Source: Rufibacter hautae (GTDB lineage: Bacteria > Bacteroidota > Bacteroidia > Cytophagales > Hymenobacteraceae). Taken from it: DNA of 64,000 nt. The notes under the pieces are model-generated. The model did not search any database. It was not told the origin of the DNA and saw only the letters and a program-made list of their open reading frames with translations. The stretch is taken from positions 248,001 through 312,000 of the forward strand of contig NZ_VKKY01000001.1 of NCBI RefSeq assembly GCF_008271695.1. The letters run 5' to 3'. Shown here in pieces: positions 34,376-43,929 of this stretch (positions are counted from its first letter, which is position 1; the number at the start of each line of letters is the position of its first letter). The translations under genes and the position numbers were made by a program.

Positions 34376-35782
34376 TTAAAGAATATACTGGCTCAGGTCA
34401 CGGTTCTTAACCATGTCGCGGAGGCGTTCTTCTACCAGTTCTGGCGTGATCATGAGGTGTGCGTTGGGCGGAATGGTATCTGGAACCTCAAACAGGATGT
34501 CGTTGAGCAGGCGACTCATGACAGTCTGCAGGCGGCGAGCCCCGATGTTCTCCACCTCGGCGTTCACCTCGAAGGAGATTTCCGCGAGTTTTTGCAGAGA
34601 CTCATCTGTGAAGCTGAGTTCCACGCCTTCGGCCCGGAGGAGTTCTTCGTACTGCTTCGTCAACGCGTTTTTAGGGTACTTCAGGATCTGGTAGAAATCA
34701 TCGGTGCTCAGGCTCTGCAGTTCCACTCTGATGGGGAAACGGCCCTGTAACTCGGGGATCAGATCCGATGGCTTGGCCACGTGAAACGCGCCGGCTGCGA
34801 TGAACAGGATGTGGTCGGTTTTGATGACGCCGTATTTGGTGTTCACGGTGCTGCCTTCCACAATGGGGAGCAGGTCACGCTGTACGCCTTCGCGGCTCAC
34901 ATCTGGGCCGCTGCCGCCTTTGCCGCTGCCGCTGGCCACTTTGTCAATCTCGTCAATGAAGATGATTCCGGCGTTCTCGGCTTTATGGATGGCTTCCTCC
35001 TTCACCTCGTCCATGTCAATGAGCTTGGCGGCTTCTTCCTCCAGCAGCAGTTTGCGGGCCTCCGCGATGGTCACCTTACGCTTCTTGGTTTTCTTGGGCA
35101 TCATGTTCCCGATCATCTCCTGGATGTTCATCATCGACATTTCGTCCATGCCCGGGCTCACCACGCCCACTCCCGAGGAAGGATGCTGCGATATCTTGAT
35201 CTCGATCTTACGGTCTTCCAACTCACCGTTCCGAATTTTCTCCCGGAACCGCTCGCGGGTGCGCTCGTTCAATTCCTGGTCGCTGTCGGGCATATCGGTG
35301 GAGGAATGGTTATTGCCCCCGAAGCCCACCATGTCGCGGCTGCCCGGTTGGTTGATGGGCGGGATCAAGGCATCCAGAATGACTTCTTCCACCACCAAAG
35401 CGGCCTGCTGCTTCACGTCTTCCTTCTTGCGGGTTTTCACCATGTTCACGGCCTGCTCCACCAGTTCACGGACCATGCTTTCCACGTCCCGGCCCACGTA
35501 GCCCACCTCGGTGAACTTAGAGGCCTCCACCTTGGTAAACGGCGCATCGGCGATGCTAGCCAACCGGCGCGCGATCTCGGTCTTGCCCACCCCTGTGGCC
35601 CCAATCATGAGAATGTTATTGGGTACAATCTCTTTCTGCATGGCTGGATCTGCGTGCATGCGGCGCCACCGGTTGCGCAAGGCAATGGCTACGTTGCGCT
35701 TGGCGTCATGCTGCCCAATGATATATTTGTCCAACTCGGCTACAATCTGGCTGGGAGTTAAATACTTGGTTGAATCTAACAT
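34376..35782 (-). CDS. hslU: ATP-dependent protease ATPase subunit HslU (ClpY)
   Basis: A 468-residue AAA+ unfoldase that feeds substrates to the HslV peptidase. The N-terminus LTPSQIVAELDKYIIGQHDA, Walker A GATGVGKTEIARR (about residues 56-68), the I-domain (about 110-240, Met/Lys-rich), Walker B IIFIDEIDKVA and the end VKNRDLSQYIL, which inserts in HslV, are all present. hslV is not adjacent, so it lies elsewhere. Its upstream leader holds an 8-base tandem repeat at 35791-35822. Confidence 0.94.
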   Translation of the reverse strand: MLDSTKYLTPSQIVAELDKYIIGQHDAKRNVAIALRNRWRRMHADPAMQKEIVPNNILMIGATGVGKTEIARRLASIADAPFTKVEASKFTEVGYVGRDVESMVRELVEQAVNMVKTRKKEDVKQQAALVVEEVILDALIPPINQPGSRDMVGFGGNNHSSTDMPDSDQELNERTRERFREKIRNGELEDRKIEIKISQHPSSGVGVVSPGMDEMSMMNIQEMIGNMMPKKTKKRKVTIAEARKLLLEEEAAKLIDMDEVKEEAIHKAENAGIIFIDEIDKVASGSGKGGSGPDVSREGVQRDLLPIVEGSTVNTKYGVIKTDHILFIAAGAFHVAKPSDLIPELQGRFPIRVELQSLSTDDFYQILKYPKNALTKQYEELLRAEGVELSFTDESLQKLAEISFEVNAEVENIGARRLQTVMSRLLNDILFEVPDTIPPNAHLMITPELVEERLRDMVKNRDLSQYIL

Positions 35783-35790
35783 TTTCTAAT

Positions 35791-35822
35791 GAGTGTTTGA
35801 GTGAATGAGTGCTTGACTGACT
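35791..35822. repeat. Octamer tandem repeat in the hslU leader
   Basis: Four units of 8 bases: GAGTGTTT, GAGTGAAT, GAGTGCTT and GACTGACT. They start 9 bases upstream of the hslU ATG. Confidence 0.7.
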
Positions 35823-35986
35823 CTAAGCTGCTCCTCCTTTAAACTGAATTATCTTTCTTTAAAGCGGTGAAACACCGATTTATTTATCAAATATTCTCTT
35901 GTCTCGCGCTCTTCTGCCTTAACGGCTCAGGTTAAAAGTTGTTGGTCACCCTCCGGTTCGAGGGCGCCTTATCAGAAAAACAAACC

Positions 35987-36023
35987 CGATTTAGATCCGT
36001 TTTGCAGAAATCGGCCTTAAAAC
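35987..36023. repeat. Dispersed palindromic element
   Basis: GATCCGTTTTGCAGAAATCG followed by GCCTTAAAACAG, with CCGATTT just upstream matching AAATCGG inside. Confidence 0.6.
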
Positions 36024-36118
36024 AGTAGCATTACATGTCTTCCAGTTCCTGCCGCTTGGGAGAATTATCCGCACACCTTCACATCTCCAAATTTCCACAT
36101 CTTCAAATCTCCACATTA

Positions 36119-37165
36119 TCAATCCAGCTTCTTTTTCAAAAACCGGTTCAAATCTGTGTTGAGGGTGAGGTAATTGCTGGCACCTGCTACGTGGTAGTTG
36201 GCGTAGGTGTACTCAAACCGGAACGCGTGCACTTTGACGGAGGCCCCGAAGGAAAATCCGGCCATGCCTCCTACGTTCTCCACTACCAGTTCTTTCCGCC
36301 GCAGGTGATTATAGCCGCCCCGCAACTGAAAACCAGGTCCCAGGATGAACTCGCCGCCAACCACAAAGTGCCGGGCCAGCTTATCGCCGAAAGTCTTTTT
36401 CTCTTTCACCTCTTCGTTGTTCTCGTCCAGGGTGCCGGGTTTGTCAGGGTCCAGGTAGACGATGTCAAAGCGCTGCAGCTGGTGCGCCGTGACGGACAGC
36501 CGAAAGGGAGCGTGCTCTGGTTTGTAGCTGGCGCCCACCTGTATGTCCAAGGGCATGTCTTCGCGTTCGCCGTTGTCATAGGGTTTCAGCATGACGCCCA
36601 GGTTCCGGATGGCCAAACCTACCACAAAGTCGCGCTCGGGGTGTTTGAACGTTCCGCCAATGTCTATCAACGTGGCCACCGCTTGATCGCCGGCAATGCT
36701 GGAGATGGCTACTTTGGCCGTGGCGCCCAGGGTGAAATGCTCAATAGTGGCCGCGTGCGACAAAGAAACCGCGTAATCCCGCACTTTGAACGTGCCCTCC
36801 TCAACCCCGGCATCGTCCGTCTGGGTGAAAGTACCATAATCCAGGTACTGGATCCCGATGGCGTTTCGGCCCCAGCGGCTGCTCTTAAAAGTGTAGCTGA
36901 GGTTGTTCTGGCTTACATCTGAAAGGTAGTTGAGGTACGTCAGGCCCAGGTGGTTATCCGTCTTGCCGTGCATGAGCCCTGGGTTGGCCGAGAACGCATT
37001 CACATCTTCCAAGCCGGAGGACACGTTCACGCCGCCCAATGCCGCCTGCCGGGCATGCGTGGGCACATCCAGGAATCGGAAAACAGAACGCCCTCCCATT
37101 TGGGCAGCCGCCAGTTGCACGAAGGCAAAAGACAAAAGACCCAAAAGGAAAAGGCGTTTCTGCAT
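36119..37165 (-). CDS. porQ: Type IX secretion system protein PorQ
   Basis: A 348-residue outer membrane barrel protein of the PorV/PorQ family. The ATG at 37165 gives a signal peptide (MQKRLFLLGLLSFAFVQLAAA). Family text includes FRFLDVPTHARQAALGGVNV, NPGLMHGKTDNHLGLTYLNY, YDYGTF-type strands and repeated beta-strands ending in a polar C-terminus (LTLNTDLNRFLKKKLD). PorQ works with PorU and PorZ in the attachment complex that processes secreted proteins at the cell surface. A start at a TTG in the same frame (37186) is less likely. Confidence 0.87.
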   Translation of the reverse strand: MQKRLFLLGLLSFAFVQLAAAQMGGRSVFRFLDVPTHARQAALGGVNVSSGLEDVNAFSANPGLMHGKTDNHLGLTYLNYLSDVSQNNLSYTFKSSRWGRNAIGIQYLDYGTFTQTDDAGVEEGTFKVRDYAVSLSHAATIEHFTLGATAKVAISSIAGDQAVATLIDIGGTFKHPERDFVVGLAIRNLGVMLKPYDNGEREDMPLDIQVGASYKPEHAPFRLSVTAHQLQRFDIVYLDPDKPGTLDENNEEVKEKKTFGDKLARHFVVGGEFILGPGFQLRGGYNHLRRKELVVENVGGMAGFSFGASVKVHAFRFEYTYANYHVAGASNYLTLNTDLNRFLKKKLD

Positions 37166-37189
37166 GGTTTTTCTATAAATAGGCAAAAA

Positions 37190-39712
37190 TCAGCTTTCGG
37201 CTGGGGCCGGCACGGCTTCCTCCCGCACCCGAAGGTCCAGTGGTTTCTTCACTTTCTCCGGCAGCAGGGCAAAGTCCAGCACCTCGTCCACGTAATCCAC
37301 ATAGTGGATGTTGAGGCCCTCAATGTAGTGCGCCGAGATCTCGTTCACGTCCTTGCGGTTCTTGTAGCACAAAATCACGTCTTTGATACCCGCGCGCTTG
37401 GCCGCCAAAATCTTCTCCTTGATTCCGCCCACCGGCAACACCTTGCCGCGCAGCGTGATTTCGCCGGTCATGGCCAAATGCGACCGCACCTTGCGCTGCG
37501 TGAACACCGATGCGATGGACGTAAAGATAGCGATACCGGCGCTAGGTCCATCTTTCGGCACAGCCCCTTCGGGGAAGTGGATGTGCAGGTCGTATTGGTC
37601 GAAAATCCGGTAATCAATGCCAAGCTCCTCGGCATGGGCGCGCAGGTAAGAAACCGCCGTGATAGCGGATTCCTTCATCACATCGCCCAACTGCCCCGAT
37701 AAGGTCAGCTTCCCTTTGCCGCGGCTTAGCAACGATTCAATAAACAGGATATCGCCGCCCACGGAGGTCCAGGCCAAGCCCGTCACCACACCCGCGGTCT
37801 CGTTGTCCTGGTACAGCTCTTTGTCGAAGATTTCCGGTCCCAGGATGCGCAGTACGTCTTTGGGCTCCAGTTTGGCCGGCCACTCCTCTTCCATGGCTTT
37901 GGATTTGGCAATGTTCCGGATGACCGCCCCCAGCTTGCGCTCCAGGTTCCTAACGCCCGACTCGCGGGAGTAGTCCTCAATCACCTTCTGGATGGCCGCC
38001 GTGGAAAAGGTCACGTCCTTGGGCTGTAATCCGTGATCTTCCTTCAGTTTAGGGATAAGGTGGCGCTTCGCGATTTCGGTTTTCTCCTCCACCGTGTAGC
38101 CGGTCACCTCAATGATCTCCATCCGGTCTCTCAAGGCCGGGTGAATGGTCTCCAGCGAGTTAGCCGTGGCAATAAACAGGACTTTGGACAGGTCATACTC
38201 CACCTCCAGGTAATTGTCCACGAAGGTATGGTTCTGCTCAGGGTCTAATACCTCCAGCAACGCTGATGATGGATCGCCCCGGAAATCAGAAGTCAGTTTG
38301 TCTACCTCGTCCAGGATCATCACCGGGTTAGAGGAAGACACTTTTTTGATCTGGCTGATGATCCGGCCCGGCATGGCGCCTACGTAGGTTTTGCGGTGTC
38401 CTCTGATCTCGGCTTCATCCCGCACGCCGCCTAGGGCGATGCGTACGTATTTGCGGCCCAAGGCTTTGGCTACAGAACGACCCAGCGAGGTTTTCCCCAC
38501 GCCCGGAGGTCCGTACAAGCAAAGGATAGGCGCCTTCATGTCATTCTTCAACTTAAGGACCGCCAAGTACTCCAGAATGCGCTCCTTCACCTTCTCCAGA
38601 CCGTAGTGGTCGGCGTCCAGGATCTTTTTGGTTCGCTTCAGGTTGAAGTTATCCTTGGTATAGTCGCTCCAGGGTAAATCAAGGAGGAATTCGCAGTAGT
38701 TCAGGGAAATGGGGTACTCAGCGGCCTGAGGGTTGAGGCGGCTCAGTTTGTCCAGCTCCTTGCTGAAGTGCTTGGCAACGGTCTCGGGCCATTTCTTTTT
38801 GGCCGCGGTGGCGCGCATTTTCTCCACTTCCTGCTCAGGGCCGTCCATGCCCAACTCATCCTGTAACACCTTGATCTGCTGGCGCAGGAAATAGTCGCGC
38901 TGCTGCTCGTCAATATCGGTGTGTACTTTGGAGTGGATTTCCTGCTTGATCTCCAGCATCTGGATCTCGCGCATCATGAGTTGCAGCAAAGTAGTGCCGC
39001 GCTCCACACCGTCGTTGATCTCCAGCAGCTTCTGTTTCTGCGCCACTTCCACATTGATGTTGGAAGACAGAAAATGGGTCAGAAACGAAGGACTGTCAAT
39101 GTTGTCCAGCGCCACCTGGGCCTCCTGCGGAATCTCGGGGTTCAGCTTCAGGATCTTGGCGGCCGCCTCCTGCAGCGACTCCACCAGGGCTTTCACCTCT
39201 TTGCTTTTCTGGTTCGGGAAGGTCTCAGGGCAATGAGACACCTTGGCCACCATGTACGGTTCTTCCTGGGTTACTTCCTCTATTTTGAAACGGCTCTGGC
39301 CCTGGATGATGATAGTTGTATTCCCATCGGGCAGCACCAGCATCTTCAGGATCTTGGCCATGGTGCCCACCTGGAACAGATCGTCCGGGGTAGGCTCCTC
39401 GGCGGACATGTTCTTCTGGGCCACCACGCCCACGGTTTTATCGCCGCGGTAGGCTTTGCGCACCAGGCGCACAGATTTCTTCCGGCTTACCGTGATAGGA
39501 ATCACCACCCCTGGGAAGAGGACAGTATTTCTAACCGGCAGAAGCGGCAATGTTTCGGGGGTATTTTTTTCAGCGCCCTCGGCGTCGTCCAGTTCTGAGG
39601 TGATGATGGAGATGATGTCTCCGTTGCCATCGTCAGATAAATCGGACAACATGAGTTGCTGGATCAGGTTCTCTTGGGTATAATTCATACGTCGTGTCTC
39701 TGAGGATGCCAT
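37190..39712 (-). CDS. lon: ATP-dependent protease Lon
   Basis: An 840-residue Lon. The N-terminal LAN domain (about residues 50-250) includes [17 protein letters not shown] and [19 protein letters not shown] coiled linker follows, then AAA+ with Walker [20 protein letters not shown] and Walker [11 protein letters not shown]. The protease domain has the catalytic Ser in [12 protein letters not shown] and Lys in [13 protein letters not shown]. The start is the ATG 39712 (MASSETRR), with a second ATG 8 codons on. It ends 24 bases before the porQ start, so the two may share a transcript. Confidence 0.94.
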   Translation of the reverse strand: MASSETRRMNYTQENLIQQLMLSDLSDDGNGDIISIITSELDDAEGAEKNTPETLPLLPVRNTVLFPGVVIPITVSRKKSVRLVRKAYRGDKTVGVVAQKNMSAEEPTPDDLFQVGTMAKILKMLVLPDGNTTIIIQGQSRFKIEEVTQEEPYMVAKVSHCPETFPNQKSKEVKALVESLQEAAAKILKLNPEIPQEAQVALDNIDSPSFLTHFLSSNINVEVAQKQKLLEINDGVERGTTLLQLMMREIQMLEIKQEIHSKVHTDIDEQQRDYFLRQQIKVLQDELGMDGPEQEVEKMRATAAKKKWPETVAKHFSKELDKLSRLNPQAAEYPISLNYCEFLLDLPWSDYTKDNFNLKRTKKILDADHYGLEKVKERILEYLAVLKLKNDMKAPILCLYGPPGVGKTSLGRSVAKALGRKYVRIALGGVRDEAEIRGHRKTYVGAMPGRIISQIKKVSSSNPVMILDEVDKLTSDFRGDPSSALLEVLDPEQNHTFVDNYLEVEYDLSKVLFIATANSLETIHPALRDRMEIIEVTGYTVEEKTEIAKRHLIPKLKEDHGLQPKDVTFSTAAIQKVIEDYSRESGVRNLERKLGAVIRNIAKSKAMEEEWPAKLEPKDVLRILGPEIFDKELYQDNETAGVVTGLAWTSVGGDILFIESLLSRGKGKLTLSGQLGDVMKESAITAVSYLRAHAEELGIDYRIFDQYDLHIHFPEGAVPKDGPSAGIAIFTSIASVFTQRKVRSHLAMTGEITLRGKVLPVGGIKEKILAAKRAGIKDVILCYKNRKDVNEISAHYIEGLNIHYVDYVDEVLDFALLPEKVKKPLDLRVREEAVPAPAES

Positions 39713-39832
39713 TATGGCAGCAATCCTCCCGTCGGTTCTGTTGTTTGTCTATAAGATATATACTTGTCAAGTCCTGTGCCAATATATCACCGAATTTCTA
39801 TAGAATAGGGATAATTTCACCTCAGAAAGAAC

Positions 39833-39840
39833 TACATTTG
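39833..39840 (+). promoter_or_regulatory. -7 box for the porE-like gene
   Basis: TACATTTG matches TAnnTTTG, 43 bases upstream of the ATG. No clear -33 TTTG was found. Confidence 0.45.
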
Positions 39841-39883
39841 GTACCGCATATTGAAATAATGCTTTTCAGGTGCCCTTTCCTTT

Positions 39884-41875
39884 ATGTTGCGTACTGGCTC
39901 TCTACTTATTTTCCTGCTCTCCTTTTTCCTGGGGTTTTCAACCCTGGGACAGAACAAACCTGCCCTGCGGCTGAAGCAAAAACCCGTGACTGATTCGCTC
40001 CGGAAAAAAGCCCCGGAAGCCGAGGTTGTGCTGCAGTTCCCCAATATCAACAAGGCTCCCTATTACCACCACAAAGCCAAGTACGCCACCATCCTGAAAC
40101 TGGAGAAGAAAAAGGCCTGGGCCAAGGTCCTGCCGCTGCTGGAGGAGTACGTGGGCAACTTCGGGATTGACAATTTCTATAAAGATACGAAACTTCTCTG
40201 GCGTTTAGGGCAGCTTTATGAACGTTTAGGGCAGCGGGAGAAAGCCGTGGCCTACTACCGCCTGGTCCTCAAACACCACCGCACCGACATCAGGCAGGTA
40301 CAGCAGTACTATGACTCGCTGGAACAGAAGAAAAAGGACCTGTATGTGCCCCTGCAGTATTATTATGAACTGGTGGAGTACCGCAAATCGGTGGCCACGT
40401 TCAAGCCGCCGCGCGGGGTGTACACCAACATGGGCGATGCCATCAATTCCAAAGCCGAGGATTATGGCCCGGCCGTGCGCTCAGACGAGGAACTCTTCAT
40501 TTACACCTCTCGCCGCAAGGGCGTGAAAGCCACCGGCACCGACGAGGACCTCTATTTCTCCCGCTTTGAAAATGGGTTCTGGCACGAGGGCGAGTCTTTT
40601 GGCAAACCCATCAACAGCATCTACAACGAGGGCTCCGCCTGCCTCAGCCGCGACGGAAAGACCCTTTTCTTCGCTCGCTGCGAAAGCCCCGATGGGTTAG
40701 GAAACTGCGACCTGTACACGGCAACCCGCCTAGCCGATGGTTCCTGGGGCCAGCTCAAAAACCTGGGCGCCAACGTAAACAGCAAGGCCTGGGACTCCCA
40801 GCCCACCTTATCGCCGCAGGAAGATACCCTCTATTTCGCCTCTGACCGCCTGGGCGGCTTTGGCATGAGCGACATCTATTTTACCCACAAAGGCAAAAAC
40901 GGCCAATGGGCGCCGGCGCAGAACCTAGGTCCCATCATCAACACCCGCGAGAGTGAGGTGAGCCCCTATTTCCACCCGCTGTACCAGGTCCTGTATTTCA
41001 GCTCGCGGGGGCAGTTGCTCAATTTCGGGGATTTCGATATCTACAAGGCCTACCGCATCAAGGGCAACTGGCAGGAGCCGCGCAACATCGGGCCGCTGGT
41101 GAACGGCAAAGGCAGCGAATACTACTTCACCATCAACGCCAACTCCACCAACCTGTACTACGCCCGCTCAGAGCCCTCAGATCTCAAGAACCTGGACCTG
41201 TACTCCTTCCCGTTGCCCATGGAGGCGCATCCGCTGGCGGTGACCAAGCTCACCGGCGTTTTGATGGATTCTACCACCAACAAGCCCCTAAACGGCATCA
41301 TTTCCATCATTGACCTGGACAACGGCATTGAAGTAGCCTCCAAATACCTGCGCGAGGACGGTTCCTTTGACTTTGACCTCATTGACAACAGCCGCTACAT
41401 GATGCTCATCCAGAGCTCAGATTTCTTCTCCATTGAAAAGGAAATCAACCTGAAGGAAGATACCGTGATGAAGATCATGACCAGCCTCATTGACTACAGC
41501 ATTCCGCTCATTTTCAAGAACCTGGAGTTTGACGAGGGCAAGGCCGAGATCAAAGACGCCATGAAACCCACCCTGGACCGCATCGTTCTGTTCCTGGTAG
41601 ACCACCCGAAGGTACGCCTCAGCATTGAGGGCCACACCGACGGCAGCGGCGACCCCGATGCCAACCTGGAACTCTCCCAATGGCGGGCCGTCTCCATCCA
41701 GAAGTACCTGGAAAGCAAAGGCAACCTGGACGCCGGCCGCATAGACGCCATAGGCAAAGGCAGCTCAGAGCCCATCAAGCCCGAACTCACCATTGAGGAC
41801 CGTGCCGTAAACCGCCGCGTAGAATTCAAGCTGATCAAACCCAAAGAAGGCGCCACCGGTGGCGGCGATTGGTAA
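39884..41875 (+). CDS. PorE-like type IX secretion protein (TPR, beta-propeller, OmpA domains)
   Basis: A 663-residue exported protein. The signal peptide is MLRTGSLLIFLLSFFLGFST. Residues 60-160 form tetratricopeptide-like helices (LPLLEEYVGNFGIDNFYKD, YERLGQREKAVAYYRLVLKH). Residues 170-440 form a WD40/PD40-type beta-propeller with repeated AW/YFASDR-style blades (CLSRDGKTLFFARCESPDG, TLYFASDRLGGFGMSDIYF). A carboxypeptidase regulatory-like domain covers about 450-530. The C-terminal OmpA peptidoglycan-binding domain reads SIEGHTDGSGDPDANLELS and AVNRRVEFKL. The order and length match PorE, which anchors the type IX machine to peptidoglycan, but general OmpA/PD40 proteins also share this plan. 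Confidence 0.8.
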   Translation: MLRTGSLLIFLLSFFLGFSTLGQNKPALRLKQKPVTDSLRKKAPEAEVVLQFPNINKAPYYHHKAKYATILKLEKKKAWAKVLPLLEEYVGNFGIDNFYKDTKLLWRLGQLYERLGQREKAVAYYRLVLKHHRTDIRQVQQYYDSLEQKKKDLYVPLQYYYELVEYRKSVATFKPPRGVYTNMGDAINSKAEDYGPAVRSDEELFIYTSRRKGVKATGTDEDLYFSRFENGFWHEGESFGKPINSIYNEGSACLSRDGKTLFFARCESPDGLGNCDLYTATRLADGSWGQLKNLGANVNSKAWDSQPTLSPQEDTLYFASDRLGGFGMSDIYFTHKGKNGQWAPAQNLGPIINTRESEVSPYFHPLYQVLYFSSRGQLLNFGDFDIYKAYRIKGNWQEPRNIGPLVNGKGSEYYFTINANSTNLYYARSEPSDLKNLDLYSFPLPMEAHPLAVTKLTGVLMDSTTNKPLNGIISIIDLDNGIEVASKYLREDGSFDFDLIDNSRYMMLIQSSDFFSIEKEINLKEDTVMKIMTSLIDYSIPLIFKNLEFDEGKAEIKDAMKPTLDRIVLFLVDHPKVRLSIEGHTDGSGDPDANLELSQWRAVSIQKYLESKGNLDAGRIDAIGKGSSEPIKPELTIEDRAVNRRVEFKLIKPKEGATGGGDW

Positions 41876-41896
41876 CCATTCTATAAGGTTTCATTT

Positions 41897-41943
41897 AAAA
41901 GCGTTTGGGGGCTGATTTTATAAAACAGCCCCCAAACGCTTTT
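41897..41943. terminator. Perfect hairpin terminator of the porE-like gene, palindromic family
   Basis: AAAAGCGTTTGGGGGCTG and CAGCCCCCAAACGCTTTT enclose ATTTTATAAAA. It lies 22 bases after the stop. Confidence 0.9.
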
Positions 41944-42132
41944 GCCTTTCCAAGCGAAGTCCATTAACAGTTCCACCGCTATAAATAGTCCAGTTTCACC
42001 GTGATTTACCAAAATAAGTCTTAAAATAGGACTATCTGAAACAGCCCTGATCTTGTTCCTTCTGAGAAGCACATGGCATGGGGTGTTTCTGTAAGATGCG
42101 TGACAAGATTGGTAATAGTCTTCTGCACATGA

Positions 42133-42166
42133 ACCCACCCCTACCCCTCCTAGGAGGGGAATTCCG
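42133..42166. repeat. Half-element related to the 11476 inverted repeat
   Basis: CCCACCCCTACCCCTCCTAG then GAGGGGAATTCCGC resembles one arm of the 11476-11649 element, diverged. Confidence 0.45.
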
Positions 42167-42344
42167 CAAAGCGTTAGAAAGTAGTTGTGCTACAATTATA
42201 ATTGTTGGTGATAACACTAGCGACGGCGTGACGTCATGGAAACATGTAAGCGCAGAAGTAAGATTAAAACAGCTAGATTACTCCACCCCGTTCGTCAGGA
42301 CGATGAAGGATTGCAGCGGCTCTATGGCAGGGCTGTTACATGCA

Positions 42345-42389
42345 GCTCGTCGGAGGTTGGGCGCATGCGTAACCCAACCTCCGACGAGC
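42345..42389. repeat. Strong hairpin, 17-base perfect arms
   Basis: GCTCGTCGGAGGTTGGG pairs fully with CCCAACCTCCGACGAGC around an 11-base loop. It lies about 45 bases before multi-stem element A and may be its 5' part. There is no T run, so it is not a standard terminator. Confidence 0.8.
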
Positions 42390-42434
42390 GCAGGCAGTGG
42401 CTCCTCTAGCAGCAGTGGCGTAGGTTCACCATGC

Positions 42435-42690
42435 AACAGAGGACGCTTGCGGGGTGCCACAAAGAATGAAGAAAAGACTGTCTGAGCGTCAGCGAGTTTC
42501 TTTTCTTCTTGATTCTTTTGGTTACTTTTCTCATCAAGGAGAAAAGTGACAAACGCGGGCAGACCGCGGCTGCAGCCATAAAAAGTAGGACAGATATAGG
42601 AAGTAAGTACCTAGAAAGTAGTTTTTGAGGCTGACGCCTCACTGCAGTTGCAAACTGCAAACCATGGTAGGTCCAAGTCACAGACTTGAA
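42435..42690 (+). repeat. Multi-stem repeat element, copy A (structured RNA or DNA)
   Basis: A row of stems: GAAGAAAAGACT paired with AGTTTCTTTTCTTC (42468-42508) around a conserved loop, GTTACTTTTCTC with GAGAAAAGTGAC (42521-42550), CGCGG with CCGCG (42554-42568), TGAGGCTGACGCCTCA (42626), TGCAGTTGCAAACTGCA (42643) and AAGTCACAGACTT (42675). Copy B at 53722 keeps the loops but has different stem letters for the first and third. The strand is arbitrary. It encodes no credible protein. Confidence 0.75.
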
Positions 42691-42743
42691 CCAGGAAGTG
42701 AGGAGAAGAGAATAGACAACCCCTGTTTCAAGCAATCATAAAA

Positions 42744-42785
42744 AGTGTTTCAAGGCTCCTTTAAAGAAAACAGCCCTGAAACACT
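42744..42785. repeat. Dispersed palindromic element, hairpin after barrel lipoprotein
   Basis: AGTGTTTCAAGGCTCC pairs with the downstream AACAGCCCTGAAACACT. It lies 19 bases past the stop at 42804 (minus) and may terminate that gene. Confidence 0.75.
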
Positions 42786-42803
42786 CCTATGCGAATACAG
42801 CTT

Positions 42804-43634
42804 TTACAACTTAATAGTATTGCCTTTCTTATTCCATTTAGGCAGCGGCGGAATAGCCGGAGTTCTGTCTTCTGGCTTTGGGGCATCCTGCTTTAGCTTC
42901 TTGCCGCCCACGTTCACGATAAACCCGATGCTGAAAACCGAGTTACCGGCCGTCATAAAGTCACGGTTCTTCAACCCGAAGTTGCTGCCGCTGGTGTACT
43001 GCAATTGAATGGAAGGCGTCAACGACATGCGGGTGTAGAAGATGGGCTCAAAGAAGATGTTGTCCTCGGTGGGCTGCTTGATATCGTTCCGGACGAACTC
43101 GCTCATGTTGAGGTAGCTCAGGCGCAGGGCGGTGCCGTAGTTTAGGAAATGCTCATTCCCGAACAGTTTTAGCATCCGCTTTTTCTTGGAGGAATAGTTT
43201 ACCTGTAAAAAGACCTTGTTGAACGTTGTTTCCTGGCGGTCATAGGTGGTGAGGCCTTCGGAGGTCTTGTCTTTGAAGGTGCGGTCGCTGCTGCCATGCC
43301 CCAGCCCCGCGTACACCTCCAGCACCCGGTTTTGGTTGGGCCCGAAGGTGGTGAAATAGCCGCCGCCGGCCTCTAACAAATTATGGCGGAAGTCTTTCTT
43401 CTTGTTGTTATTGTTCATCATGGACCCGCTCAGCAAAACGCCCACGTGGTCGGTGACGGCATACGCCGAGTTGAAACTGGCGTTGCCTTTTAAGGTGATG
43501 TGTCCGCTGGTGCTTAGTTCTCCTTTAGACGTTAACATGGGTGTGTTCGGCACATTGGGCATGTACACAGAAGAGCAACTTGTAGCCCCCAATCCCACCA
43601 TCAAACCCATTACACGTAGAAAGCTTTTTCTCAT
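42804..43634 (-). CDS. Outer membrane beta-barrel lipoprotein of unknown function
   Basis: A 276-residue protein with a lipoprotein signal (MRKSFLRVMGLMVGLGATSC, lipobox ATSC). The rest is rich in alternating beta-strand patterns (GNASFNSAYAVTDHVGVLLSG, LEVYAGLGHGSSDRTFKD, TPSIQLQYTSGSNFGLKNR) ending SIGFIVNVGG, so an eight- to twelve-stranded barrel is likely. No named family is recognised. It lies alone on the minus strand. Confidence 0.65.
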   Translation of the reverse strand: MRKSFLRVMGLMVGLGATSCSSVYMPNVPNTPMLTSKGELSTSGHITLKGNASFNSAYAVTDHVGVLLSGSMMNNNNKKKDFRHNLLEAGGGYFTTFGPNQNRVLEVYAGLGHGSSDRTFKDKTSEGLTTYDRQETTFNKVFLQVNYSSKKKRMLKLFGNEHFLNYGTALRLSYLNMSEFVRNDIKQPTEDNIFFEPIFYTRMSLTPSIQLQYTSGSNFGLKNRDFMTAGNSVFSIGFIVNVGGKKLKQDAPKPEDRTPAIPPLPKWNKKGNTIKL

Positions 43635-43929
43635 AAAGTGTTGTAAAAATTTTCCTTAACCTGCCTCTTCGCTCTTCTTCTTAACCACCCGCCACTGCGA
43701 GGCAAAACATCATCATCAACATAATTCTCCCCGGCAAGAAGTACCTCAGGTACGTTTAGTTTCTCCTTCTGGCGGGCAGTCTGCCAAGTTCCTATTTATC
43801 AGGGGGCACTCCCCAGGTCTTTCTGTTTCTAAGCCGATTTTGCAAAAACCAGCCGTTTGCAAGTATCTCTAAAAGGATGGAGAAACCTAACCTCACCCCT
43901 ACGGCGGGCAAAGGTAAATCTCAGGAAAT

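Larger units (their letters stand above)
35783..36118. other. Gap hslU/porQ
   Basis: It holds the octamer tandem repeat at 35791-35822, a palindromic-family copy at 35987-36023 and a low-complexity CTCCA/CACAT tract at 36064-36118. No gene is seen. Confidence 0.6.
41876..42803. other. Long gene-free gap rich in palindromes
   Basis: It holds the porE terminator, a half-element at 42133-42166, a strong hairpin at 42345-42389, the multi-stem element A (42435-42690) and a palindromic copy at 42744-42785. Open frames here have no gene-like composition. Confidence 0.75.

Noticed and set aside
34781-35761. Long open frame antisense to hslU (326 codons)
   Set aside because: It mirrors the GC-rich codon positions of hslU, is His-rich and has no family features. 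hslU itself is certain.
38921-39598. Open frame antisense to lon (225 codons)
   Set aside because: Same reason: shadow of a well-conserved gene.
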